Assembly (NCBI RefSeq): GCF_030489605.1
Contig: NZ_JAUKFY010000004.1
Span: 1 to 64,000 of the forward strand
Source of the DNA: Brevibacillus laterosporus
GTDB lineage: Bacteria > Bacillota > Bacilli > Brevibacillales > Brevibacillaceae
Length of the DNA: 64,000 nucleotides
Reading direction: 5' to 3'
In this document: one piece after another, positions 44,201 through 54,000 of the stretch
Layout of the letters: the number at the start of each line of letters is the position of its first letter
Position numbering within the stretch: the first letter of the stretch is position 1
Made by a program: the position numbers and the translations under genes
Notes under the pieces: model-generated
What the model saw: the letters and a program-made list of their open reading frames with translations, nothing else
Told to the model about the DNA's origin: nothing
The model's database searches: none

Positions 44201-46924
44201 TTTTTCTAATTGATAAATGTCCTGTCCAAGAAAATGCGTTAAAATGTTGGCTCCCATTTTTCCAGCTTCAATAAAGGATTCCGCTGTTCCTGTTGTTGTC
44301 ACCCAAACGGGAACCTCTGATTGAATTGGTTTTGGAAATGCTTGAACTTCTACAGGGTATCCCTTTCCATTTATACGCGTTACTTTGTCCCCGCGCCATA
44401 ATTGGCGGACTTCCTTTATTTGTTTAAACATAAGGTCATAACGCTCTTCGTAGTTTTCCGGACGTAAAGCGAAGTCGTCTACATGCCAGCCCGGTGCAAA
44501 TGATAGGCCAACACGTCCCTTTGAAAGATTATCTACGACTGACCATTCCTCAGCGATGCGCAGAGAGTCATGCAAGGGAGATACGATGCTACCAGAACGG
44601 ATCTGCAAGTTTTGGGTAATCATAGCAAGCGCTGAACTGATTACGGACGGATTAGGATATAGTCCACCGAACTCGTGAAAATGACGTTCCGGAGTCCAGA
44701 CAGCATTAAAGCCATGCTCGTCTGCGAACTTGGTTGTTTCCAAAAGCAATGAATATTTATCATCTACCCGTTGATGGTCGTAGCTTGAAAAAAAGAATAC
44801 GCTAAAATCCATTTGGGGACGTTCCTTATTCGTTAAAAAACTGTCGTAGTTTTCGTACGTCTCATCAGGGCTTATGACAACTTGAATTCCGCGTGTTAGC
44901 GTCCAGAATAGTTCTAGAACAGAAATATCAAAGGAAATCGTTGTTACTGATAAAAAAGCATCCGTTTTATTTGGCTGCAGCTTTTGATCCATCGCTGTAA
45001 AAAAGTTGCTTACATTTGCATGCGTGACCATTACGCCTTTTGGATTACCTGTCGAACCGGATGTATAAATCACATAGGCCAAATCGGATCCTTTGTTTAT
45101 CCCATTCAGGACAGTAATTGATTGATTTACCAGCTTAGCATCTACCTCATCAAGGTGTAGGATGGCCGTTTCAGATCTATCACCAATTCGGTTTTGAAAA
45201 CATAATTTTGTTACAAGCACTTTCATTTGACTATCGTTGATAATATAACGAATGCGCTCAACTGGATACGTTGGATCAATAGGTACATACGCTGCCCCGG
45301 ATTTTAAAATAGCTAGCAGAGCTACGATCATCTGCTCACTACGATCTAGCATGATCCCGACCAAATCATTCGGCTTAATTTGATACTGTCCCCGCAAATA
45401 ATGGGCTAGTTGGGTAGAAAGCTCGTCTAATTGACGATAAGTCAATGTTTTATCGCGATAAACGATCGCGATCTCATCTGGAATTTTCGTGACTTGATCC
45501 TGGAACCATTCTTGAATTGTTTTTTCATCACAAAAGACTTGATCCTCATTCGTGAATGTATGAATGATATGATTTTTTTCCGCTTGATCCAATAATTCTA
45601 TCTGAGCGATCAAACTATCCGGTTCAGATGTCACCGTTTGTAGGATGTGCATAAAATGCTTCTTGAATTGTTCCGCTTGTTCTTTTATGTAAACCAGTTC
45701 ATTAAAAATAATTTTTAGTTTGACTACTTGATCAAGTTGAATATGCAAGGTTAAATCATAATTTGGATGTTCAGTAAATTGGATGTCTGTTACAGAAAAG
45801 CCCATGTTTTGTTTATCTTGCAAACGTTCTAATCCTTTTGAAAGTGGATAATTATCAAAAATCAAAAGGTGTGAAATAAGCTCTTGCTTCAACTGAGATT
45901 GTGATTGAATCTCATAAAGAGGATAGTACTCATAATCTTTAGACTCAAGTGAAGCTTGCTGTATCTTTTGTAATAGGGATGAGAAAATCTGGTTTTCTTC
46001 GCATTTCACTCGTTTTGGAACGGTATTAATAAACAAACCAACCATTTCATCACTACCGATTAGCGTAGGAGGGCGCCCCGAAACAACCGAACCGAATACA
46101 ACATCTGTATGATTGCTGTACTTCTGCAAAAAGACACCGAAGCATGCCTCAAATATTGTATTGATCGTAACTTGGCGTTTCTTAGAAATTTGTATTAGCT
46201 TTTCGGTAAGCTTTTCATCTAATTCAAAGATAACTTCCCCGTGTTTAAATTTTCCAGATGTACTCCCTTCACCAAAGGCTGGAAGACCTCTTGGCTGCTC
46301 ATATTGCTCCAGATATTGTTTCCAGTAGGCGCTCGCTTCCTCATGATTTTGTTGCTCTAGCCATTTGACGAACTGGCTAAAGGGCTGCACCGTTTTAAGC
46401 TCGCATTTTTTTTCATTTCGAAGACAATCGTAAATATGAAAAAGCTCATCTAGGATAATACTTGATGACCATCCATCCATAAGGATATGATGAAATCCCC
46501 AAACAATGTAGAAGCTATCAATTCCCGCTTGAATGACTGTAACTCTAAATAAAGTATCATGAGTAAGATCAAACCCTTTTAAACGATCTGCTCGAACAAA
46601 TTCATCGATATAAGACTCTTTCTTTTCCTCATCAAGATGTGATATATCGACAACCTGGATTTGTAGTGGTCGTTCCTTTAATACAATCTGTTTTGGCGTT
46701 TGAATCTTCTCATATACAAACATCGTTCGAAAAATCTCGTACCGTTCGATCAGGGTATTAAAGCTTTTCTCCAAAAGTTCTGGCTGAAGCAAGCCATCTA
46801 CTGTAAAAACAGCTTGCTGATAGTATGTTCCCGACGAACGATCAATCATGGAATGAAACAGCATTCCTTCTTGGGTCGAAGTTAGTGAATATATTTTCTG
46901 AATTTGTGCGTTGTTAGTCTTCAT
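41237..46924 (-). CDS. NRPS-2: C, adenylation with embedded luciferase-like monooxygenase, T, E
   Basis: Peptide synthetase of 1895 residues. A full C domain (HHILMDGWS, about residue 144) starts at the N-terminus, as expected after an upstream E domain. The A domain begins near 450 and has A3 YTSGSTGNPKG (about 618) and A4 FDISVLELFW (about 664). It is interrupted at about 705-1055 by a flavin-dependent luciferase-like monooxygenase, then resumes with ITMMQTTPSR, NMYGPTETTIW, the A8 IRGYRMELGEIE and A10 PNGKIDR. The T domain is LGGDSIRA (about 1380) and the E domain has HHLVVDGISWR and EGHGRE intact. Binding-pocket residues D-I-L-Q-L-G-M-I-W differ from the glycine code only at one site. No TE. 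AGAGGTG precedes the ATG at 46924. Confidence 0.95.
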   Translation of the reverse strand: MKTNNAQIQKIYSLTSTQEGMLFHSMIDRSSGTYYQQAVFTVDGLLQPELLEKSFNTLIERYEIFRTMFVYEKIQTPKQIVLKERPLQIQVVDISHLDEEKKESYIDEFVRADRLKGFDLTHDTLFRVTVIQAGIDSFYIVWGFHHILMDGWSSSIILDELFHIYDCLRNEKKCELKTVQPFSQFVKWLEQQNHEEASAYWKQYLEQYEQPRGLPAFGEGSTSGKFKHGEVIFELDEKLTEKLIQISKKRQVTINTIFEACFGVFLQKYSNHTDVVFGSVVSGRPPTLIGSDEMVGLFINTVPKRVKCEENQIFSSLLQKIQQASLESKDYEYYPLYEIQSQSQLKQELISHLLIFDNYPLSKGLERLQDKQNMGFSVTDIQFTEHPNYDLTLHIQLDQVVKLKIIFNELVYIKEQAEQFKKHFMHILQTVTSEPDSLIAQIELLDQAEKNHIIHTFTNEDQVFCDEKTIQEWFQDQVTKIPDEIAIVYRDKTLTYRQLDELSTQLAHYLRGQYQIKPNDLVGIMLDRSEQMIVALLAILKSGAAYVPIDPTYPVERIRYIINDSQMKVLVTKLCFQNRIGDRSETAILHLDEVDAKLVNQSITVLNGINKGSDLAYVIYTSGSTGNPKGVMVTHANVSNFFTAMDQKLQPNKTDAFLSVTTISFDISVLELFWTLTRGIQVVISPDETYENYDSFLTNKERPQMDFSVFFFSSYDHQRVDDKYSLLLETTKFADEHGFNAVWTPERHFHEFGGLYPNPSVISSALAMITQNLQIRSGSIVSPLHDSLRIAEEWSVVDNLSKGRVGLSFAPGWHVDDFALRPENYEERYDLMFKQIKEVRQLWRGDKVTRINGKGYPVEVQAFPKPIQSEVPVWVTTTGTAESFIEAGKMGANILTHFLGQDIYQLEKNIRLYHETLRENGYDPKLFKVSLMLHTFIDDDLDYVHDKVKKPFCDYLRSSVSLIRNLAKNLNIGTDMLDMSNVSEEDIEQILEVAFQRYWNTATLLGTPETCNKLVEQLYHIGVTEIACLLDFGIDHASVVQSLHHLAAFKDKYARKSEVKAIASDTTPSIRPITMMQTTPSRLKMIAADPGSQNFLQSLTTLLVGGEAFPASLMHQLQRQTKASIYNMYGPTETTIWSAIHQIAKTDQIAYIGKPVANTQIFILDEHHHILPIGVIGEIYIGGKGVVKGYWNQENLTSEKFIPNPFSSDPQSRLYQTGDLGRYRADGTLEFIDRKDYQVKIRGYRMELGEIETAILKHPDIAEAAVATQTDEHDDKQLVAYIVWSAGTNKINKNVTQLRSFLAERLPGYMIPAYFASLEQLPLTPNGKIDRSALPADWILIDTGVEYVEASNDKEDALVAVWQKVLGVDNVSVHDNFFSLGGDSIRAIQVSSLIQKYQYKIQIHDLFKYPTIRELSMHVKQMKTKRTTNQLVEGNVRLTPIQHWFFQQNVTDAHHYNHAVMLHQEQGWDELLLQKVFTRLVEHHDALRMTFHVEGEQVIQNIRGLTDRLFDYRVLDFRGKHVTPAMIEAEATNLQAGFKLSAGPLIAIGHFKTDQGDHLLIAIHHLVVDGISWRILLEDLASGYIQSQNGEAISFQDKTDSFKEWSTELHVYANSQTILKESIYWEQLANVPIASLPQDHIVIDDRMQDSKTLTMHLNQEETTHLLKEVHHAYNTEINDILLTALALTMREWTGENHALIHLEGHGREPISENIDISRTVGWFTSLYPVLLETKDADIAYHIKYTKEYLRKVPNKGIGYGILRYLTSADIETVSHLNVKPQIMFNYLGQFDQDISTDAFTISPFSTGPTLGRWVQRQYNFEIVGIIQDGALRLHFEYNQNMYDFSTVQNIVDVYKKYLLGIIDHCLNKKEKEITPSDVGNNTLSIEELADYLENL
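43760..44812 (-). other. Luciferase-like monooxygenase domain inserted between A4 and A5
   Basis: About 350 residues from MDFSVFFFSSYDHQ to the region before TTPSIRPITMMQ. Typical features of the bacterial luciferase-like (MupA/Atu3671-type) FMN enzymes are GFNAVWTPERHFHEFGG, RSGSIVSPLHDSLRIAEEW, GRVGLSFAPGWH and VPVWVTTTGTAESFIEAG. The A domain reads through on both sides without loss when compared with NRPS-1. This places the oxygenase next to the loaded amino acid, predicted to be glycine. The myxothiazol (MtaG) and melithiazol synthetases carry a comparable oxygenase inside a glycine A domain. Confidence 0.92.
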
Positions 46925-46951
46925 ATTTCACCTCTGCTCATGTATAAGAGA

Positions 46952-49900
46952 TCAATCTTCTAAAAGACTTAAAATGTCATCCAAATCCGACATAGATAAA
47001 TTGTTGTCCCCAAAATCGCTTGGCGTAAACTCTTGGGTCTTTTTACTCGTACAGTGACGAATAATTTCTTGTAGATGTCTGAAAAAACCATCCAATACAT
47101 TTTGCATCGTATCTCGCGAAAATTGACTTCTGTCGTAGTCCATCCAAAATGTCAGCTCCCCATTTTGGATCATTCCTGTAAAAATTAGCTGATGGGTACG
47201 ACTGTTGGCACTGCTGATTGTACGATCTGGTTGGATGGAGGAAAGCTGAAAAATAGCATCTTCCTTTTTCTCATCTATTTCTCCAAGATAGTTAAATAAG
47301 AAAGTCGCTTGCGCCCCACCTGACAATGCTTGTTTATTCATGTCCGTTCCAAGATATTTGAGCAATCCATATCCGATTCCTTGATTGGGGACTTTCTTTA
47401 AAAGTTCTTTCATTTCCTTTATTTGCATGGAGAGATCAGCATGATGTCTCATGTCCAACAGAATTGGATACAGTGTAGTAAACCATCCCACCGTCCGAGT
47501 TATGTCCAGTCGGTCGCTCAGCTCGTGGCGTCCGTGCCCCTCAACATCAATAAGTATCATGTCCGATTTCTTCCATGAGCGAAGAGACATGCCGAGCCCC
47601 GTTAAGAGAATGTCATAAATTTGGGTATTGTAGGCACGGTGAACCTCTTTTAGCAATAGCTGAGTATCTGATGCTGAAAGTCTGCCCACCAGCCGCTCGT
47701 TCTCGCTCATGTTCCCCAAGGCACTGCCTGCTTCTACAAAGTCCTCTCTTATTTTTTCCCAGTAAGAAAGCTCTTTTTGCAGTTCAGATGAGGTTGCATA
47801 TTCGTACAGTTGCTGTGACCAGGCAAGATAAGAATCTGTTTTATCAGGAAGCGAAACAGCTTGATTATTCACTGCAAGCTGATAGGCTTGCTCTACATCC
47901 TCTATTAAAATTCGTAAAGAAAGGCTATCGACAATCAAATGATGGAAGGTAAGAAATAAATGATCCCCATAATCTGTGTGGAATAAACCAACGTTACATA
48001 GCTTGCCATTCCACAGATCGAGGTTTGATTGAAGCTCTCGACATATGCTTTGAATGTCACTGTTCACCTCTTTTTCTGTTTTTGATTGACCTGTCAAATC
48101 AAAAACCTGACATTCATAGACGGGATGAGCTGTATCCCGAATCGTCTGCACAACAGCATTTTCTTCCTGACGAAATGCCATCCGTAGAGCGTCATGATGA
48201 GCAGTAAGCTTGTCCAGAACCTTAATCAAGCTTTCATAGTCAATCGAAGACTTGCTATCTAGCATCACTGATTGATTATAATGGTGTTTTTCTTCCATCC
48301 GTTGGGCAAAAAACCAGTGTTGAATAGGTGTCAGAGGAACGATTCCTTGTACAATTTCCTGATTAGCCCGTTGATGGACTGGCTGTAGATGTGGCCGCAA
48401 TTCAAGAATCGTTGGGTATTCAAACAAGCTTTTTACTTGAATTTTGTATCCACGCTTATAGAGCTCAGAAACAACCCTCATGGCTTTTATTGAATCACCG
48501 CCTAAGTCGATGAAGCGATCATGAATACTAATTTTATCCTCGCCAAGTACCTGGCTCCAAACACTGATAAGTACCGCTTCTTCTTCATCTCTGGCCTCTT
48601 CAAACACAGCGGAGCTTGCATCACTTCTAGTCAGCAGGGAGAGTGCTTGACGATCAATTTTTCCGTTTGGTTTAAGCGGAAAGCTAGATATCTTGCTAAA
48701 AAAATGTGGCAACATATACGCGGGTAAATGCTGCATTATATATTCACGTATTTCTTGTGTTGATGTTTCGCTCTCTCCTTCTGGATTCATGACTAGAAAG
48801 GCTAGGAGCTGCATGTCTCCCTGATGGTCTGGTTCGGCAAGCACGATAGAATTAGAAATTCCGGGATGCTGGTTTAATGTATGCTCAATCTCGCCTAATT
48901 CAATTCGGTACCCACGTATTTTTACTAAATGATCGGCACGCCCGAGACATTGTAGCGTTCCATCCGGGAGCCATTTACCGATATCCCCCGTCTTAAACAT
49001 TTTTTCATCCTGCGTTTTACCAAAGGGATTCGTTACAAACTTCTTCTCAGTCAATTCAATGCGATTCAAATATCCTTTCGCTACTCCTTCACCAGCTATA
49101 CAAATCTCTCCTTGCACTCCGATGGGAGTCAGCTTTTGATGCTGATCAAGAATATAGATTTGCGTATTAGCGATTGGCTTTCCTATTGTTATATGTTCGT
49201 TGTTCTTTGTAGCTTGTCTTGGCATTTCATGAACCGCAGACCAGATTGTAGTCTCTGTAGGACCGTACATGTTAAAAATTCTTGCATTGGTTTTCTTATG
49301 GAGATCGTCTATATATTGAGCAGGAAATGCTTCTCCTCCTACTAACAAAATCCGAAGTGACTGTAACAAACGCTGTGAGTCAGACGCATCCAGTAGCAGT
49401 TTAAGCCGGGACGGTGTGCATTGCATCATCGTGATCATCTCAACATGCGGTTGGTCAAGATAATGATCATAGCTACCAAACGTATCCTCCTGCGTGTCTA
49501 CCAAGACAAGGCGAATTCCTCTTGTCATTGTCCATAATAGCTCTAATACAGAAATATCAAATGAGATGGTTGTCACCGATAGAAACGTATCGCCCTCTAC
49601 AGGCTGTAATCTTTCATCCATTCCAACAAAAAAATTACCTACATTTCTATGGGTTACCATAACACCTTTCGGATTGCCTGTTGAGCCTGACGTATAGATA
49701 ACATAAGCTAGATTGTCAGCGTTACGGATCATGTCTAGCCTAGAGACTGGTTCCTTGTCTATCAACTCTTGATCCCGATCAAGAACCACAAGAGAAGTGG
49801 ATTTGCAGTCAGCAGAATTATGATGCTCAAAGTGATTCAAATAAGCAGATTGAGTAACTACTGCCTTCATCTTGCTATCCTGAATCATATAGGCGATGCG

Positions 49901-50959
49901 CTCGGTTGGATATGTAGGATCAATCGGTACATAAGCTGCTCCCGATTTAAGCACTGCTAGTAAACTAATTACCACTTCCTCTGTCCGCTCAACCATCACG
50001 CCCACACAGTCATTCGCCTGAATGAAGGCATGACGCTGTAAATGCCAAGCAATCTGATTTGCTCTCTCATCTACCTCTTTATAGGTAAGTGCCTGATCTT
50101 TATACACGACTGCAATTTGATCAGGTGTCTTGGTAACTTGTATTTCCCACCAGTCTGTAATGGTTTTGTCCCGTGCAAAGGCTCTCTCTGTTTGATTAAA
50201 GCTATGGATAATCTGATTAGCCTCCTCTTCACTCATTACTTGTAGCTCTGTTAATGGTTGAGAAGAGTTTTCCATGACATTCGTAAATATCCGGAAGAGA
50301 TGCTTGAACATTTGCTTCACAGTTTCTTTGTAAAATAAGTCATTCGAATAAACAATTTCTCCCGTCAGTTGTTCTCCTGAAAAATGAAACCGAAAAAGAA
50401 GGTCTGAATCATTATGTACATCCTTATGAATATTGCGAAGGCTTACTACCACGGGAAAGGCTGGGAGTCGCTGATCTTCGCGTACCAGCCCTACTTCATT
50501 AAAAATTTTCATGATAGGAATATTTTGATATTGATCGGCTTCCATGACTGATTGCTTCACTTGATGCAAGATGGTACGAAAGTTATCATTTGGGGTCATC
50601 TGCGTTCGAATGGCTAACAGTTGACTCAGGTCTATGGTGGCATCATTCTTGAACACAGGCATTCCAATAATCAAATCTTCGTAACCAGTATATCTATAGA
50701 GCAGACAGTTGATCCCGCTCAGCAGAACCATATAGATGCCATGCTCTGATCCGTTAACCAGTTGTACAATCCATTTACTTACTTCTTCAGGAAAAGTAAA
50801 AGGTATGCTCGTCTTGTGGGCATCTTTCTGCTCACCTCTTGAAAAATCAGGTGGATAAATGGTTAACTGTTCTGCTCCAGCTAGTTTTTTTAACCAGTAG
50901 TGTCGTTCTTCTTCTAATTCACCGCTTGAGAGAAGCAGATTCTGTGTAATGTTATCCAT
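46952..50959 (-). CDS. NRPS-1: half-C, glycine-type adenylation, thiolation, epimerization
   Basis: Peptide synthetase of 1335 residues. It opens, like NRPS-3, with a C-terminal half of a C domain (IT.NL.LS...LE.E..YWL pattern; no HHxxxDG). The A domain (about 250-780) has YTSGSTGNPKG, FDISVLELLW, MMQCTPSR, NMYGPTETTIW, and PNGKIDRQ. Pocket residues D-I-L-Q-L-G-M-I-W predict glycine. T is LGGDSIKA (about 810). The E domain (about 875-1310) has VEGHGR and NYLGE but its His motif reads HHLIVDSLSL instead of HHxxxDxxSW, so activity may be reduced. Glycine needs no epimerase, which makes the E domain puzzling. The A domain is a close paralogue of that in NRPS-2 without the inserted oxygenase. GGAGAGGAG precedes the ATG at 50959. 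Confidence 0.94.
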   Translation of the reverse strand: MDNITQNLLLSSGELEEERHYWLKKLAGAEQLTIYPPDFSRGEQKDAHKTSIPFTFPEEVSKWIVQLVNGSEHGIYMVLLSGINCLLYRYTGYEDLIIGMPVFKNDATIDLSQLLAIRTQMTPNDNFRTILHQVKQSVMEADQYQNIPIMKIFNEVGLVREDQRLPAFPVVVSLRNIHKDVHNDSDLLFRFHFSGEQLTGEIVYSNDLFYKETVKQMFKHLFRIFTNVMENSSQPLTELQVMSEEEANQIIHSFNQTERAFARDKTITDWWEIQVTKTPDQIAVVYKDQALTYKEVDERANQIAWHLQRHAFIQANDCVGVMVERTEEVVISLLAVLKSGAAYVPIDPTYPTERIAYMIQDSKMKAVVTQSAYLNHFEHHNSADCKSTSLVVLDRDQELIDKEPVSRLDMIRNADNLAYVIYTSGSTGNPKGVMVTHRNVGNFFVGMDERLQPVEGDTFLSVTTISFDISVLELLWTMTRGIRLVLVDTQEDTFGSYDHYLDQPHVEMITMMQCTPSRLKLLLDASDSQRLLQSLRILLVGGEAFPAQYIDDLHKKTNARIFNMYGPTETTIWSAVHEMPRQATKNNEHITIGKPIANTQIYILDQHQKLTPIGVQGEICIAGEGVAKGYLNRIELTEKKFVTNPFGKTQDEKMFKTGDIGKWLPDGTLQCLGRADHLVKIRGYRIELGEIEHTLNQHPGISNSIVLAEPDHQGDMQLLAFLVMNPEGESETSTQEIREYIMQHLPAYMLPHFFSKISSFPLKPNGKIDRQALSLLTRSDASSAVFEEARDEEEAVLISVWSQVLGEDKISIHDRFIDLGGDSIKAMRVVSELYKRGYKIQVKSLFEYPTILELRPHLQPVHQRANQEIVQGIVPLTPIQHWFFAQRMEEKHHYNQSVMLDSKSSIDYESLIKVLDKLTAHHDALRMAFRQEENAVVQTIRDTAHPVYECQVFDLTGQSKTEKEVNSDIQSICRELQSNLDLWNGKLCNVGLFHTDYGDHLFLTFHHLIVDSLSLRILIEDVEQAYQLAVNNQAVSLPDKTDSYLAWSQQLYEYATSSELQKELSYWEKIREDFVEAGSALGNMSENERLVGRLSASDTQLLLKEVHRAYNTQIYDILLTGLGMSLRSWKKSDMILIDVEGHGRHELSDRLDITRTVGWFTTLYPILLDMRHHADLSMQIKEMKELLKKVPNQGIGYGLLKYLGTDMNKQALSGGAQATFLFNYLGEIDEKKEDAIFQLSSIQPDRTISSANSRTHQLIFTGMIQNGELTFWMDYDRSQFSRDTMQNVLDGFFRHLQEIIRHCTSKKTQEFTPSDFGDNNLSMSDLDDILSLLED

Positions 50960-51035
50960 CGCTAATTTTTTCTCCTCTCCATTTGCATGATTACCCCTGG
51001 TTAAGCATTTCCTCGAGGTTTTCTTTATAAGTCCC

Positions 51036-51073
51036 GATCACCCTCAGAACCAAAATGTCGCTCAAGGGTGATC
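51036..51073 (-). repeat. Hairpin between the hybrid synthase and NRPS-1 genes
   Basis: GATCACCCT and AGGGTGATC are perfect 9-bp arms in the 137-base gap. No T run follows, so it is more likely a processing or stability hairpin than a full terminator. Confidence 0.5.
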
Positions 51074-51096
51074 AGGCTTTGTGTTTCCATACACCA

Positions 51097-54000
51097 TTAG
51101 AAATGAAAGTCGATTTCTGTTTGAATCGATTTTTTAACTTTAGTAAAGGTTTTTTCCAAGGCGATGTCTCGTAATTTTACTTGATCGTCTACTACAATCG
51201 TACGCAGAATATGCTGATAATCTCTGATCATCCGTTCCGCGGTTCCTTGTGTAAATAGGCTTGTCGCATATTCCAATTCGAAATGAAGTCGATTCCCTTG
51301 CTCTTTTGCTTCTAACGTAAGATCGAATTTCGCCACTTTAGTAGCATATGGATATGGTGAAACCCGCATGCCCTGCAGTTCTATTTCCGGAATTTCCATG
51401 TTTTGCATATTAAACATTGTATCGAATAGTGGATTGCGGCTAAGATCACGTGAAAGCTTCAATAATTCTGGCAATTGCTCCATCGGATAATGCTGGTGCT
51501 CAAATGCTTGAAGGATGAGTTGCTTCACTTCGCCAAGATATTGTACGAATGTTTTACCGCTTTGAGGCTGAGTACGTATTGGCAGGATATTAATGAACAT
51601 CCCCATAACATTTTCAAGATCAGAATGCGAACGGCCTGCAACCGCAGTACCTGTAACAACATCCTCCTGATTGGCATATTTACCCAGCAATATCTGATAG
51701 GCAGCCATTAACACCATGAAAATAGTTGCATTGCTTTTTTTACTTACCTCATATACTCCTTGACTTATATCCGAATCAAGCACGAAACGTATCCGTTCCC
51801 CCTCAAAACCCTTCATTTTGGGGCGATCCCAATCCGTTGGAAGCGAGAGAACTGGCACTTCATTAGCAAACATGTTTTTCCAGTATTCCCCTTGTGTCTC
51901 CATGATTTTTTTGCCCTCTTGTGCCTGCCAATTGGTAAAGTCCTTGTACTGAATTGACAGTGGAGCAAGCTCTTTACCTTGATATAAATCCATCATATCC
52001 CGAATGAATACTCCCACAGACACACCATCGGAAATAATGTGATGCAAATCAACGAATAGCAAGTGTCTTTTAGCCGACAACTCCGCGATAGTCACCCGAA
52101 GTAATGGAGACTTGCTTAAATCAAACGGCTTGACAAACCGCTTGATTTGTTCCTCAATCTCTTGCTCCTCCACATTTATAAAATTGAGAGTCAGCTGAGA
52201 TTCTTCTTGAATAATCTGCATCGGTTCCCCATCGACTAGGTCAAACGAGGTACGAAGGCTTTCATGACGATGTACGATTTCTTGCAATGCTTTTTCAAGT
52301 CGTCCCTTGTCCAGCTCACCTTCCATCAGCAGAATGCCAGGCATATTATAGCTGGTGCTTTCCATATTTAATTGATGCTGCAGGAAGAGACTCTTCTGTC
52401 CTTCAGATAATGGATAACAATCCTTTTTTGGAGCTGGCTGAATGGAAGCATGCATGCTTTTCTTTGCATTGCGAAGATACGCAGCCTGCTTTTTGATCGT
52501 CGGCATTTCAAAGATTTGCCGCAGACTCATCTCGACATCAAAAACCTTGTGAATACGTGATAACAGCATGATTGCCTTTAATGAATGCCCACCGTTTTCA
52601 AAGAAATGATCGGTCACGCTGATACCCTTTATTCCAAGCACGCTTTCCCATATTTGAAGCAATTTTTCTTCTGTTATATTTTCTGCCTTTACTGACTCTC
52701 TTGCTTCATTGCTTACAGGTACAGGTAACGCTTTACGATCTACCTTTCCATTTGTGTTCACAGGCATCTTATCTAATTGGATCAGGTAGGAAGGAATCAT
52801 ATAGGCAGGTAATTCCTTCGATAAGATTGCCTTCACTTCTGCGTTATCGGTCCGGCTGTTGCAGACGATATATCCGCAAAGATACTTATTGCCCAATTCA
52901 TCTTCAAGATCAGTGACAATTGCTTCATTGATGGACGGAATTTGAACCAATTTGCTCTCAATCTCACCTAATTCGATGCGGAAGCCACGAATTTTTACCT
53001 GATGATCCTTGCGTCCATAGAATTCGATGATTCCGCCCGGGAGCCATCTTCCTAAATCCCCTGTTTTATACATACGCCGTCCCTTTTCTGCAGTAAACGG
53101 ATCCTCCATAAATGCTGCTTGCGTCCGTTTGGTATCATACAGGTATCCACGGCCTACTCCAATCCCTGAGACAAGAATTTCACCTTTCACACCAATCGGG
53201 CACTGCTGGAGGTTTTCATTCACAACGTATATATTAAAATTTTGCAATGGCTGTCCAATTGGAATAGTCGGCATATCTGGTACTGCATCCATATAATAAT
53301 GGGTGATGTCGTCAGATGCCTCCGTAGGACCGTAAGCATTGATGATTGGAATGGAAGGATAAAGGCTGAACCATTTTTTTACTACGTTTTGTTTAAGAGT
53401 CTCACCTGTAACCAACAGGTACGCAAGTGACTGGAAGGCTTGACACTCTTTTTCCAATAGATCAAGCATGACTGACAAATAGGAAGGAACCACCTCTAGT
53501 ACGGTAACACTGTCTTGTCCTACTTGATCAATAAAGTGCTTTGTATTGAGAATCAGCTCATTGGGATAGATCACTGTAGTTCCGCCGCATACAAGGGCAA
53601 CAAAAAACTGCCACACCGAAATATCAAAACAATGAGAAGAATTTTGCGCAACGATACTTTCTGATGTTATTTTTACTCCATCAACCTTGGCAAAAATATG
53701 GTTCATCATCCCGATATGCTCCACCATCGCACCTTTTGGCTTTCCAGTGGAGCCAGACGTGTAAATGACGTAAGACAACTGATTCATATCAAGCGATATG
53801 TTTACGTTATCTGCTCTTTCCTTCATAAGATCATCTCGTATTTGGTCGAGACAGATTATTCTTCCCGAAAAGCCATTTCTTACTGTGTCGCTAACCAAAT
53901 CACTTGTAGTCAGCAGTATCTGTGCTTGCGATTCCTGCAGGATTCCAAGCACACGATCCAGCGGATATTCTGGATCAATTGGCGTATAAGCAGCACCTGC

